From NCBI GenBank assembly GCA_024405815.1, contig JAKSNX010000006.1, forward strand, positions 1-52,251: DNA of 52,251 nucleotides. Reading direction: 5' to 3'. The DNA is from Paludibacteraceae bacterium (lineage in GTDB: Bacteria; Bacteroidota; Bacteroidia; Bacteroidales; Paludibacteraceae). The translations under genes and the position numbers were made by a program. Within the stretch, counting starts at the first letter, position 1; each line of letters starts with the position of its first letter. Of the stretch, positions 44,310-52,251 are shown in pieces. The notes under the pieces are model-generated. The model had not been told where the DNA came from. It worked only from the letters and a program-made list of their open reading frames with translations, and searched no databases.

Positions 44310-45860
44310 TTACTCTGCGAGTAATTTTTTATAAAGGTTCTTCATATTAACTTGTGCGTCAATAAGAGAGTGTAAATCCTCAATCTTAACCCTGTCTTGT
44401 TTCATGGTATCGCGGTAACGCAGTGTTACACAACCATCGTTAAGGGTATCGTGGTCAATAGTGATACAGAAAGGAGTACCCACAGCATCTTGGCGGCGAT
44501 AACGCTTGCCTATCGAGTCCTTCTCATCATATACACACTTAAAGTCAAATTTAAGGTTATCCATAATCTCGCGTGCCTTCTCTGGCAAACCATCTTTCTT
44601 TACAAGAGGAAGTATGGCTGCTTTTACAGGAGCAAGTACAGGAGGCAAGTTTAGAACAACACGTGTCTCGCCACCCTCAAGAGCCTCCTCTTTATAGGCC
44701 GCACACATAATTGAAAGGAACATACGGTCAACACCTATTGAGGTCTCAATTACATACGGAGTGTAAGACTCACCCGATTCAGGGTCAAAGTACTCAATTT
44801 TCTTTCCGCTGTATTTTGCATGCTGGCTAAGGTCAAAATTTGTACGGGAGTGGATTCCCTCTACCTCTTTAAATCCGAATGGCATTTCAAACTCTATATC
44901 TGTAGCGGCATTCGCATAATGAGCAAGTTTATCGTGGTCGTGGAAACGATATTTGTTATCGCCCAAACCAAGAGCCTTGTGCCATTTAAGACGGAACTGT
45001 TTCCAATGAGCAAACCAATCCAACTCTGTGCCCGGCTTAATAAAGAACTGCATCTCCATCTGCTCAAACTCACGCATACGGAAAATAAACTGACGTGCAA
45101 CTATCTCGTTACGGAAAGCCTTTCCTATCTGGGCAATACCAAACGGAATACGCATTCTGCCTGTTTTCTGAATGTTAAGATAGTTTACAAAAATACCCTG
45201 TGCAGTCTCAGGACGCAGGTAAATCTTGCTTGCCCCCTCTGCGGTTGAGCCTATCTCTGTGGTAAACATCAGGTTAAACTGACGAACATCTGTCCAATTA
45301 CGTGTGCCGCTTATAGGGCAGACTATCTCATAATCAAGTATTATCTGTTTAAGTTCGTCAAGGTCGTTGGCATTCATAGCCTTTTTAAAGCGGTCATGAA
45401 TCTCATCACGCTTGGCGGCATACTCCAAAACACGCGGATTTGTGGTCTTAAACATCTCTGCGTCAAATTTATCGCCGAAACGCTTGGCAGCCTTCTCCAC
45501 CTCTTTCTCAATTTTCTCATCATATTTGGCTATAAGTTCCTCTATAAGCACATCTGCACGATAACGCTTCTTACTATCACGGTTATCTATAAGAGGGTCA
45601 TTAAAAGCATCTACGTGACCCGATGCCTTCCAAGTGGTAGGGTGCATAAAAATAGCGGCATCTACGCCCACTATATTCTCATGTAGCAGAACCATACTGT
45701 CCCACCAATATTTCTTTATATTGTTCTTTAGTTCCACACCCATCTGTCCGTAGTCATAAACTGCAGCCAGACCATCATAAATATCACTTGAAGGGAATAC
45801 AAATCCATACTCCTTACAGTGAGATACCATTTTCTTAAAAACTTCTTCTTGTGTTGCCAT
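44310..45860 (-). CDS. glyQS: Glycyl-tRNA synthetase (single-chain type)
   Basis: A class II synthetase of 516 residues, the alpha2 form found in archaea, eukaryotes and many bacteria including Bacteroidota. Motif 2 region ARQFIFRMREFEQMEMQFF and motif 3 region ETSIGVDRMFLSIM are clear, and the N-terminal GFVFPSSDIYDGLAAVYDYG and YLRPETAQGIFVNY match. The C-terminal anticodon-binding domain starts near residue 400. It heads the six-gene minus-strand operon. Two -7 elements lie upstream (45877-45892). Confidence 0.97.
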   Translation of the reverse strand: MATQEEVFKKMVSHCKEYGFVFPSSDIYDGLAAVYDYGQMGVELKNNIKKYWWDSMVLLHENIVGVDAAIFMHPTTWKASGHVDAFNDPLIDNRDSKKRYRADVLIEELIAKYDEKIEKEVEKAAKRFGDKFDAEMFKTTNPRVLEYAAKRDEIHDRFKKAMNANDLDELKQIILDYEIVCPISGTRNWTDVRQFNLMFTTEIGSTAEGASKIYLRPETAQGIFVNYLNIQKTGRMRIPFGIAQIGKAFRNEIVARQFIFRMREFEQMEMQFFIKPGTELDWFAHWKQFRLKWHKALGLGDNKYRFHDHDKLAHYANAATDIEFEMPFGFKEVEGIHSRTNFDLSQHAKYSGKKIEYFDPESGESYTPYVIETSIGVDRMFLSIMCAAYKEEALEGGETRVVLNLPPVLAPVKAAILPLVKKDGLPEKAREIMDNLKFDFKCVYDEKDSIGKRYRRQDAVGTPFCITIDHDTLNDGCVTLRYRDTMKQDRVKIEDLHSLIDAQVNMKNLYKKLLAE

Positions 45861-45876
45861 AATAAACTTATTTTAA

Positions 45877-45892
45877 CAAAGTTACAAAGATA
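45877..45892 (-). promoter_or_regulatory. Tandem -7 elements before glyQS
   Basis: On the minus strand TATCTTTG (45885-45892) is directly followed by TAACTTTG (45877-45884). Both match TAnnTTTG, giving two candidate start sites 8 bp apart and very short leaders. Confidence 0.55.
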
Positions 45893-45902
45893 CAAAAAAT
45901 TA

Positions 45903-45929
45903 TACATCATACATCATACATCATACATA
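45903..45929. repeat. Heptamer array TCATACA upstream of glyQS
   Basis: About four 7-bp units between the divergent glyQS and parC genes, the only one of the five arrays not touching a codon. It lies just upstream of the glyQS -7 elements, so it could affect that promoter. Confidence 0.88.
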
Positions 45930-46028
45930 AATTTTTTATAGAAAATTAAAAAATTATCAAGTTATCAACAATTGGGTGAAAAATGAATTTATTTTCGTAA
46001 CTTTACACCTTAAAGTACATCATTTGCT

Positions 46029-48728
46029 ATGAAAGAGAAGGAGAATAAGCCCACAGAAGAGGAACAGGTAGAGAGCATTCAAGTGGAAGAAGATGCAGAA
46101 TCTGTTGATACAGAGAACGGTATTCATTCTACGTATGTAATACCCGATGTCAACGACACCACCATCAAGCATCAGCTATCGGGAATGTTCCAGAACTGGT
46201 TTCTTGACTACGCATCGTATGTAATACTTGACCGTGCCGTACCCCACCTTGCAGACGGGCTAAAACCTGTGCAACGCCGCATACTCCACACAATGAAACG
46301 CATGGACGACGGCAGATACAATAAGGTTGCCAACATTGTGGGAGAGACCATGAAATTCCACCCTCACGGAGACCAATCCATCTACAGTTCACTTGTTACA
46401 TTGGGGCAGAAAGACCTGCTTATAGACTGTCAGGGTAACTGGGGAAACATATTTACAGGCGACAGGGCTGCCGCACCACGTTACATAGAGGCAAGGCTTA
46501 ATAAATTTGCATTAGAGGTGCTGTTCAATGCCAAGACCACAGATTGGAAACTATCTTATGATGGCAGAAACAAAGAGCCTGAGGCACTACCTGCAAAATT
46601 CCCCATAGTGCTGGCACAAGGGGCAGAAGGCATAGGTGTAGGACTATCCACTAAAATACTACCACATAACTTTAACGAGCTATGCGACGCATCGGTGGCA
46701 TACCTTAAAGGAGAGGAGTTCACACTCTACCCCGATTTTGCCACAGGTGGCTATATGGACGTAAGCCGCTATATGGACGGACAGCGTAAAGGAAAACTGA
46801 GAGTACGTGCCAAAATAAACAAGATAGACAATAAGACATTAAGCATCACAGAGATACCTTACGATACCACCACATCAAGCGTAATAGAGAGCATACTTAA
46901 AGCAAACGAGAGGGGTAAAATCCAAATAAAGAAAGTGGATGATAACACCGCTGCAAATGTAGAGATAATAGTCCACTTGGCACCAGGACGCTCATGTGAC
47001 AAGACCATAGACGCACTATACGCCTTTACAGACTGCCAAGTAAGCATAGCCCCAAACTGCTGCGTGATTTTTGAAGAAAAGCCCCACTTCCTAACCGTAA
47101 GCGATGTACTTAGATTCAGTGCAGACAATACTCTCAAACTGCTTAAACGGGAACTTACCATTAGAGAGAGCGAGATTCTTGAAAGCATATTCTTTATGAG
47201 CCTTGAACGCATATTCATAGAGGAACGCATATACAAGGATAAAGAGTATGAGCAGAGCAAGAGCAACGATGAGGCAGTGGCACACATAGCCAAACGATTG
47301 GTACCGTTTACAGAGAAATTCATACGCCCTGTAGAAGACGAGGATATACTTAAACTATTGGAAATAAAGATGAAACGTATCCTCCGCTTTAACTCCGATG
47401 CCGCAGACAAAGCGTTAGCGGAACTTAAGGCAGAACTTAAAGAGGTACGCTACAATAAAGAACACATTACAGAATACACCATAAAGTGGTTTGAGCATCT
47501 GAAAGAGAAATACGGCGCTCAATATCCACGCCATACAGAAATCCGCAACTTTGACAATATAGAAATAACCAAGGTGGCAGATGTAAACGAGAAACTATAC
47601 CTGAATAAAGAAGAGGGCTTTATAGGCACAAGCCTTAAACACGATGAGTTCTTATGCAACTGCTCCAGCGTAGATGACATAATAATATTCTACAAAGACG
47701 GTAAGTTCAAGGTTGTAAAAGTACAAGAAAAAGTGTATGTAGGCAAGAACGTACTGTGGGCAGGCGTATTTAAGAAAGGCGACAACCGCACCATCTACAA
47801 TATGGTATATCGCGATGGCAGGGACGGCACATCATACATAAAGCGTTTTGCCGCCGGAGGTCTGAGCCGCGATAAAGAGTATGACCTAACCCAAGGCACA
47901 CCAGGCACAAGAGTACTCTATTTCAGTGCCAACCCTAACGGAGAGGCAGAGATAATAAAGTGTTGGCTAAAACCAAAACCAAAACTAAAGAACCTTATTT
48001 TTGAGCGTGATTTCAGCGATATTGCCATAAAGGGACGTGCCAGCATGGGTAACATATTCACTAAGAACGATGTACTTAAAATAAACATGAAACAGAAAGG
48101 TGCATCTACCCTTGGCGGACGTGAGGTTTGGTACGACGCCGATGTAAACCGTCTTAACTACGATGGCAGAGGTACACTTCTTGGAGAGTTCAACTCTGAT
48201 GACTCTATCTTAATGATTACAAAGCGTGGCACATATCAGAACCTAAGCTTTGAACTTACCACCCACTTTGCAGACGATGTACTGATAGTGGAGAAATTTG
48301 ACCCAGAAAAAATTTGGACAGCCGCCCTATATGATGCAGACCAGAAATTCCCATACCTTAAACGATTCCCATTGGAGGATAGCAAAAAGGAGGTCAGTTT
48401 CTTAGGCGACAACCCAAAAAGCCATCTTTTACTGCTTGTAGATGACTACTACGCACGCATTAAGGTTACATTTACCCCCGATGCTAACGGCACAGTGGCA
48501 GAGCCTATGATTATAGACGCAGATGAGTTTATAGGCATCAAGAGCCTTAAAGCCAAAGGCAAACGCCTTACAACACTTGACATTGCGGAAATAAACAGAC
48601 TTGAGCCATTAAAGTTCCCTGAAGCATCAGAAGGAGCCGCTGAAGACAGTGATGTTGAAAATGCCTCAGATGAATCAGGGGAACAACCACTTAACGCAGA
48701 AGAGGACGGACAGCTGAAACTGTTTTAA
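46029..48728 (+). CDS. parC: DNA topoisomerase IV subunit A (ParC-like)
   Basis: The DNA-cleaving subunit that, with ParE, unlinks daughter chromosomes. Catalytic tyrosine Y152 lies in AAPRYIEARL; the quinolone-determining region is FHPHGDQSIYSSL. The N-terminal IKHQLSGMFQNWFLDYASYV is typical of the Bacteroidota ParC branch. The C-terminal beta-pinwheel (about 530-830) is followed by an acidic tail. ParE is not adjacent in this window. Gyrase A is the alternative, less likely given the N-terminus. A weak -7 (TAACTTTA) lies at 45998-46005. Confidence 0.93.
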   Translation: MKEKENKPTEEEQVESIQVEEDAESVDTENGIHSTYVIPDVNDTTIKHQLSGMFQNWFLDYASYVILDRAVPHLADGLKPVQRRILHTMKRMDDGRYNKVANIVGETMKFHPHGDQSIYSSLVTLGQKDLLIDCQGNWGNIFTGDRAAAPRYIEARLNKFALEVLFNAKTTDWKLSYDGRNKEPEALPAKFPIVLAQGAEGIGVGLSTKILPHNFNELCDASVAYLKGEEFTLYPDFATGGYMDVSRYMDGQRKGKLRVRAKINKIDNKTLSITEIPYDTTTSSVIESILKANERGKIQIKKVDDNTAANVEIIVHLAPGRSCDKTIDALYAFTDCQVSIAPNCCVIFEEKPHFLTVSDVLRFSADNTLKLLKRELTIRESEILESIFFMSLERIFIEERIYKDKEYEQSKSNDEAVAHIAKRLVPFTEKFIRPVEDEDILKLLEIKMKRILRFNSDAADKALAELKAELKEVRYNKEHITEYTIKWFEHLKEKYGAQYPRHTEIRNFDNIEITKVADVNEKLYLNKEEGFIGTSLKHDEFLCNCSSVDDIIIFYKDGKFKVVKVQEKVYVGKNVLWAGVFKKGDNRTIYNMVYRDGRDGTSYIKRFAAGGLSRDKEYDLTQGTPGTRVLYFSANPNGEAEIIKCWLKPKPKLKNLIFERDFSDIAIKGRASMGNIFTKNDVLKINMKQKGASTLGGREVWYDADVNRLNYDGRGTLLGEFNSDDSILMITKRGTYQNLSFELTTHFADDVLIVEKFDPEKIWTAALYDADQKFPYLKRFPLEDSKKEVSFLGDNPKSHLLLLVDDYYARIKVTFTPDANGTVAEPMIIDADEFIGIKSLKAKGKRLTTLDIAEINRLEPLKFPEASEGAAEDSDVENASDESGEQPLNAEEDGQLKLF

Positions 48729-48743
48729 CAGCTATGCTGTTAA
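48725..48743. terminator. Weak hairpin between parC and pcp-like gene
   Basis: An 8-bp stem TTAACAGC/GCTGTTAA with loop TAT, overlapping the parC stop. There is no T run, so termination is doubtful. Confidence 0.35.
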
Positions 48744-48769
48744 TCAAAAGACAAGAATCAAGAGACTAT

Positions 48770-49264
48770 TTAAAAAATTGGTGGTATATGAATAAATAGA
48801 GCCCTTTCCCCCATACTTAACGCTTCATAGTAGCAACGGTTGCAGACATAAGTACCGGCGGAATTGCTGAGAATTACAGGCAGGCCATCTGAGGCAGCAC
48901 CTTTTACCATATCTCTCACAGGAAGCGGAGTAAGATAAGCCATCATACCCGATGGAACAATAGGTTCATTTACAGGAATATAGCCATCATTATCAGGCAT
49001 TGCTGAGTCCATAAGGTTAAGAGCCACACGCTCAAACCTTATTTTATCACTAGCACCTGATACACCGAACATAAGAATGAAATCGGGATTGAAGTCGTCA
49101 ATTGCCTGACGTAGTACCTTAGGACCACGCCTAAAAGAGACAGGCAGTTGAAGTTTAACAACCTCGCCTCCTTCAACGGCATCAGGAAACGCCTTTACCA
49201 TCTCCCAAGACGGATTTACATTATACTTTCCAAAGGGTTCAAAACCAGTCAGCAGGAGTTTCAT
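48770..49264 (-). CDS. Short pyroglutamyl-peptidase-I-like protein
   Basis: A C15-family cysteine peptidase homologue of 164 residues; normal enzymes have about 200-215. It starts normally (KLLLTGFEPFGKYNVNPSWE) and keeps the triad as far as I can align it: Glu78 in FERVALN, Cys141 in AGTYVCN and His159 in ALFIHIPP. The C-terminal helix after FIHIP (about 40 residues) is absent and no continuation is found in the other frames. The start overlaps the channel stop by 4 bp (ATGA), so the two are translated together. It may remove pyroglutamate from peptides, or act on a partner in the module; activity is not assured. Confidence 0.85.
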   Translation of the reverse strand: MKLLLTGFEPFGKYNVNPSWEMVKAFPDAVEGGEVVKLQLPVSFRRGPKVLRQAIDDFNPDFILMFGVSGASDKIRFERVALNLMDSAMPDNDGYIPVNEPIVPSGMMAYLTPLPVRDMVKGAASDGLPVILSNSAGTYVCNRCYYEALSMGERALFIHIPPIF

Positions 49265-51003
49265 ACCTTATTTTTCTCAGATTTAAAAACGGTATCTGAA
49301 TAGAACCTATAACCATAATCCTCTCCTACGATTCTATCCTTCATATCGTCTGGAACATCTTTTTTTATACCCGGCTCAAAATACTTTCCAAAAGCCTCAG
49401 CAATGGTCTTTGAAATTTGCGTTATTCTGTAATCCCAACAAGTAACACTCCAAGCAACCCTGATAGTGAATGCATTAGCCCTACTATCTATGTGTCGTGC
49501 AATATTCTTGGGGTTTGTTCCTGCGTGATAACGCTGTAAATCAGATGTCAAACCATATTTGGTCTCAATCTGAGACGAGAGTTCTCTCATCATACTATCA
49601 AACGTAGCGGTATCTTTGACGGTAAGGTTAGGAATATCATAATTATCCATCCCTATGGGACCGCCTACAATATAATGGAATTGAGTTGGATATACAGGTT
49701 CCTCACCACCAGATGCTGACAATAAGAAAACAACCCAACTGTCAGGACCTGTTATCAAACTGTTAATATCATCTAAAAACAGTCTGAGATTAGGTTCCCC
49801 ATTCTCATCAGCAATATTGTAGTAGGAAAGGGATTTCCCCTTATCCTGTAATATCTCTTTGCTTACATAATTAAAACCGCCCATCTTGGCCAAGTAATAT
49901 GCAACGTGACCAGTGGAAACTTCTGATACACTACTTGTTGATACAATTGTTACTTTTGAGTTTCTATTTATAAACCCTCCATACGGTCTATTAAGCATAA
50001 AGTGCTCAACAACCAATTTATCAAAAGGTTGTTCATCAACACAAAATGTTGTAGCAAGATTTTTAATTCTCAAATCGGAGCTACCTTTAACGGCGGCAAG
50101 TATTTCATCTATACTCAAATTATATTTTTGCTGAATTGTAGCAAATGGAACATACTGCGGTGTATGCAGCAATTTTGTATATCTGCACTGCACAAATTTG
50201 AAGCAATGCCTTATTTCTTCTGCCCACTGTTTGGAATCCGTTTCATGAGCATCCTTCTCCATTACCTCAGAGAATGCTGAAGCAACAAGACCTGCTGGGA
50301 CTGCAAATATTGCTATGCCAAGAACACCTATAATACATGCAATAAGTCTTCCTATAAATGTTATTGGCGGAGTATCCGCAAATCCTCCAGGGTCTCCTAT
50401 GTACTGAGCAAAAGCCCATAACACCGATGTCCAACCATTGTCATACACATCTGGTTGCACTTTATGCTCTACAAAGAACAGAATGAATGAAAGTAGCACT
50501 GTAATGATTGTCAAAAACTCAAGAGAGACCAATAGCTCATCTTTCTTTGAGCTCATTGCACGCTTCAATATTCCAAAGGCCTTTATGTAGCGGAATATGC
50601 GCATAAGACGTGCAATTCTTAAAGATTTGAGAGCCACATACGGCACTGGCATAAAGAAGTGCAGGTAGAACGGATAAGTTGATATCAAATCTATGAAGCC
50701 GTAGAATGAGAAACAATACCTCACCCTACCACGGAATCCGCTGTATTTGGGGTCAATCTGGTCAGCGGCCCAAATACGCAACGATACCTCTATGGTAAAG
50801 AATGCTGTGGTAAGGTAATCCACAACCATTAACCACACTCCGTATTTCTCTACTATGCTATCGTAGGTGGAGAGGAAAACCTCCAGCGTTGACAGTAGAA
50901 TCAAACCAATAATGGCATAATCAACATAATTATGCCATTGTTTAGTATGCAGGTTATCGTCAAATACCCGTGCAAGCTCTTGCTTGAATGTTTCTGCAGA
51001 CAT
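49261..51003 (-). CDS. Voltage-gated-channel-like protein with noncanonical pore and large unknown cytosolic domain
   Basis: Residues 1-250 form a six-helix ion channel: S1 about 29-47, S2 60-79, S3 100-118, S4 123-142 with Arg every third position (LRIARLMRIFR), S5 157-178, pore 190-212, S6 215-245 (LGIAIFAVPAGLVASAF). The pore helix and S6 look like K+ channels, but the filter reads QYIGDPGGFAD instead of TVGYGD. Residues about 250-580 are soluble and unlike any domain I recognise, with conserved-looking blocks SEVSTGHVAYYLAKMGGFNY, FHYIVGGPIGM and HAGTNPKNIARHIDSRANAF. It abuts the 80-aa gene with no gap and overlaps the next gene by 4 bp. Confidence 0.85.
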   Translation of the reverse strand: MSAETFKQELARVFDDNLHTKQWHNYVDYAIIGLILLSTLEVFLSTYDSIVEKYGVWLMVVDYLTTAFFTIEVSLRIWAADQIDPKYSGFRGRVRYCFSFYGFIDLISTYPFYLHFFMPVPYVALKSLRIARLMRIFRYIKAFGILKRAMSSKKDELLVSLEFLTIITVLLSFILFFVEHKVQPDVYDNGWTSVLWAFAQYIGDPGGFADTPPITFIGRLIACIIGVLGIAIFAVPAGLVASAFSEVMEKDAHETDSKQWAEEIRHCFKFVQCRYTKLLHTPQYVPFATIQQKYNLSIDEILAAVKGSSDLRIKNLATTFCVDEQPFDKLVVEHFMLNRPYGGFINRNSKVTIVSTSSVSEVSTGHVAYYLAKMGGFNYVSKEILQDKGKSLSYYNIADENGEPNLRLFLDDINSLITGPDSWVVFLLSASGGEEPVYPTQFHYIVGGPIGMDNYDIPNLTVKDTATFDSMMRELSSQIETKYGLTSDLQRYHAGTNPKNIARHIDSRANAFTIRVAWSVTCWDYRITQISKTIAEAFGKYFEPGIKKDVPDDMKDRIVGEDYGYRFYSDTVFKSEKNKV

Positions 51004-51246
51004 TTATTTTTCTCTTTTCAAAGACTCTTTTGCAGATTCAATCTGGCGCTTGATAGATTCGATATGTCTGTCGTGACTGTCGGCATGGTCTATTTTAGAT
51101 TTCTTATATGATGCCTTGCTTGATGGAGAGGATGCAGACTTTATTAAACGTGCATAATATTCATTATCATGTTTCTTTGCCTCTTTCTCCTTTGCTAAAG
51201 ATGCTCTTAAATCAACTATTTTTTTCTTATAATACTCTTTACTCAT
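51004..51246 (-). CDS. Small charged helical protein
   Basis: An 80-residue protein, one long Lys/Glu-rich helix or coiled coil in two parts (about 3-38 and 50-79) joined by SASSPSSKASYKKSK. No signal peptide or membrane segment. The stop codon directly abuts the channel start, so they are probably translated in sequence. No known family; could act as an adaptor between the small proteins and the channel. Confidence 0.75.
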   Translation of the reverse strand: MSKEYYKKKIVDLRASLAKEKEAKKHDNEYYARLIKSASSPSSKASYKKSKIDHADSHDRHIESIKRQIESAKESLKREK

Positions 51247-51274
51247 AGTTGTAGATTTTATGGTTAATATAATG

Positions 51275-51643
51275 TTACTTAGATTCCCCTCTTGCAGCCT
51301 GACCTATGGTCAGTTTGTTATCAACGCATTTTTTCCCTGCAGGGTCTTTGATTTGAACTGTTATTCCGTATGTTTTATCAAAAAGTTTCTCAACATCCTT
51401 GACAAGCATTGAAGCCTTGATTTTTAGTTCAACATCTGAATGTGTATTCACAGTTTTTGACGTATGATTATTAAGCTGATTGATTGTCATATCACCGTCA
51501 GCAAGGACAGTTCCCTTATAAATTGCAAGAGTGCAACCAAATGCTTTTTTGAAATCAGCACACACTGTTTTTACCTTTTTACCCGGAGATATAGCAAACT
51601 CCGCATTGTTGAAATGATCCTTCAAATTGTTAATTAGTCCCAT
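51275..51643 (-). CDS. 122-aa protein built of two copies of a small domain
   Basis: I do not recognise this family. The sequence repeats: segment 1 (about 23-58) KVKTVCADFKKAFGCTLAIYK ... LADGDMTINQL and segment 2 (about 82-118) LVKDVEKLFDKTYGITVQIKD ... CVDNKLTIGQA share the pattern V-K-x-V-x3-F-x-K-x-[FY]-G-x-T-x2-I, a linker, and D-x-[ML]-T-I-x-Q. The alternation of one helix and short strands could give a tandem beta-grasp-like fold. No signal peptide, so cytosolic. The gaps to its neighbours are 28 and 27 bp. Confidence 0.75.
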   Translation of the reverse strand: MGLINNLKDHFNNAEFAISPGKKVKTVCADFKKAFGCTLAIYKGTVLADGDMTINQLNNHTSKTVNTHSDVELKIKASMLVKDVEKLFDKTYGITVQIKDPAGKKCVDNKLTIGQAARGESK

Positions 51644-51670
51644 AATAAATTAAAATTAAATTGTTAAAAG

Positions 51671-52246
51671 TTATTTATCTACTACTGTATATTCCATTTT
51701 GAAATACTCTGTATTAGGTACTGCACTCACTGCTTCAAGCCAGATGTAATTGTTATAGCGCATACGCTCATTTTCAAAGGCAAGATAAATGGTTCTGTTC
51801 CCTTTTGACGGAATGCGACCGTTGCAAGACTGTGTACCAAGAGTAGAGTAGTCAACATTATATGAGAGTTTGGCGGCTGAAGCCCCATCTTGGAACAATT
51901 TTGCCTGAGCCGTATTGTAGAATACATACATATTTATATAGGCATCCTCTTCACGTAGAGGTATGTTCTCTCCAAGCAGAGTAGAAATAATCCCTGCACC
52001 ACCGTGAGACTCATATACAGGCAATCCAAGCAGTTTAACCCTCCTATATGAAAGTTCCATTTTGTCATAAAAATCACCGTCTGAACTACGGTCTCCCTCA
52101 TTTGTTGAGATACGAAGTGAATAGAGTATATCTGTAGCCCCCGATGGTATCTGAACGGCAACCAATGCTCTTGCTGAGCCGGAAAATGCTGCCTTGAGTT
52201 GTCCACGCAATGTGAATTTCTTTGGCTCCTCAAACAAGTTTTTCAT
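51671..52246 (-). CDS. Unrecognised 191-aa cytosolic protein (start close to window edge)
   Basis: No signal peptide or membrane helix. Predicted mixed alpha/beta protein with blocks ISTNEGDRSSDGDFYDKMEL, KLLGLPVYESHGGAGI, YINMYVFYN and GNRTIYLAFENERMRYNNYI. Unlike TerD, despite a vague likeness of the setting. The start codon is at 52246, only 5 bp from the right edge, so the true N-terminus and the promoter may lie outside. First visible gene of the module; more genes may precede it. Confidence 0.7.
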   Translation of the reverse strand: MKNLFEEPKKFTLRGQLKAAFSGSARALVAVQIPSGATDILYSLRISTNEGDRSSDGDFYDKMELSYRRVKLLGLPVYESHGGAGIISTLLGENIPLREEDAYINMYVFYNTAQAKLFQDGASAAKLSYNVDYSTLGTQSCNGRIPSKGNRTIYLAFENERMRYNNYIWLEAVSAVPNTEYFKMEYTVVDK

Positions 52247-52251
52247 TGAGA

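Noticed and set aside
51671-52246. TerD-family stress protein
   Set aside because: The TerD metal-binding pattern and N-terminal LxKGxxxxL motif are missing.

Overview
This 52 kb window looks like chromosomal DNA of a Bacteroidales bacterium; I cannot fix the genus. The evidence is a one-piece SecDF, an FtsX-DUF3098-UppP-TruB-QueA gene string, promoters of the TTTG/TAnnTTTG type with no obvious Shine-Dalgarno sites, a secreted glycosidase with a type IX secretion C-terminal domain, a GldJ-like lipoprotein, and a low G+C content. Most of the window is well-packed housekeeping DNA transcribed from the minus strand.

Layout. 1-922: a radical SAM/SPASM protein cut by the left edge. 923-7718 (minus): SecDF, then a T9SS-exported GH13 enzyme, then an FGE-fold lipoprotein. 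7797-14161 (minus): YfhO, FtsX, DUF3098, UppP, TruB and QueA, covering envelope and tRNA modification. 14259-15981: two tRNA-Pro genes (CGG and GGG) flanking a type II NADH dehydrogenase, followed by a gene-poor 0.57 kb stretch with hairpins, three 22-bp repeats and a gene relic. 16549-19517 (minus): a CstA-type transporter coupled to an epimerase with a C-terminal zinc-binding module. 19608-22543 (plus): a CPA2 cation/proton antiporter and RsmG. 22529-31427 (minus): an MBL hydrolase, a PepSY-like protein, RmuC and tRNA-Leu, and an upstream gene string of GldJ-like lipoprotein, M16 peptidase, O-methyltransferase, RbfA, LolC/E-like permease, TonB-C protein and DUF3109. 31550-34577 (plus): FolP, the diadenylate cyclase CdaA and a succinate/acetate CoA-transferase. 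34629-45860 (minus): GlyRS, Ig-like lipoprotein, DUF3108, AsmA-like protein, PolA and a GT2 glycosyltransferase, packed almost without gaps. 46029-48728 (plus): topoisomerase IV subunit A.

The least ordinary part is the right end, 48770-52246 (minus). It is a compact five-gene module: an unrecognised 191-aa cytosolic protein, a 122-aa protein made of two copies of one small domain, an 80-aa charged helical protein, a voltage-gated-channel-like protein whose pore lacks the K+ filter motif and which carries about 330 cytosolic residues of unknown fold, and a short pyroglutamyl-peptidase-I-like protein coupled to the channel by a 4-nt overlap. I propose it as a candidate undescribed stress or defence module; its function is inference only.

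The second unusual theme is short tandem repeats of 7 or 8 bp. TCATACA arrays sit at five gene junctions, where they supply start and stop codons. AAGTTGA, GATGCGGT, ACTCCTGA and TTGACCC arrays sit in frame inside truB, polA and the Ig-like lipoprotein gene. In polA the array lies where the first proofreading motif is expected, and the proofreading domain looks degenerate.
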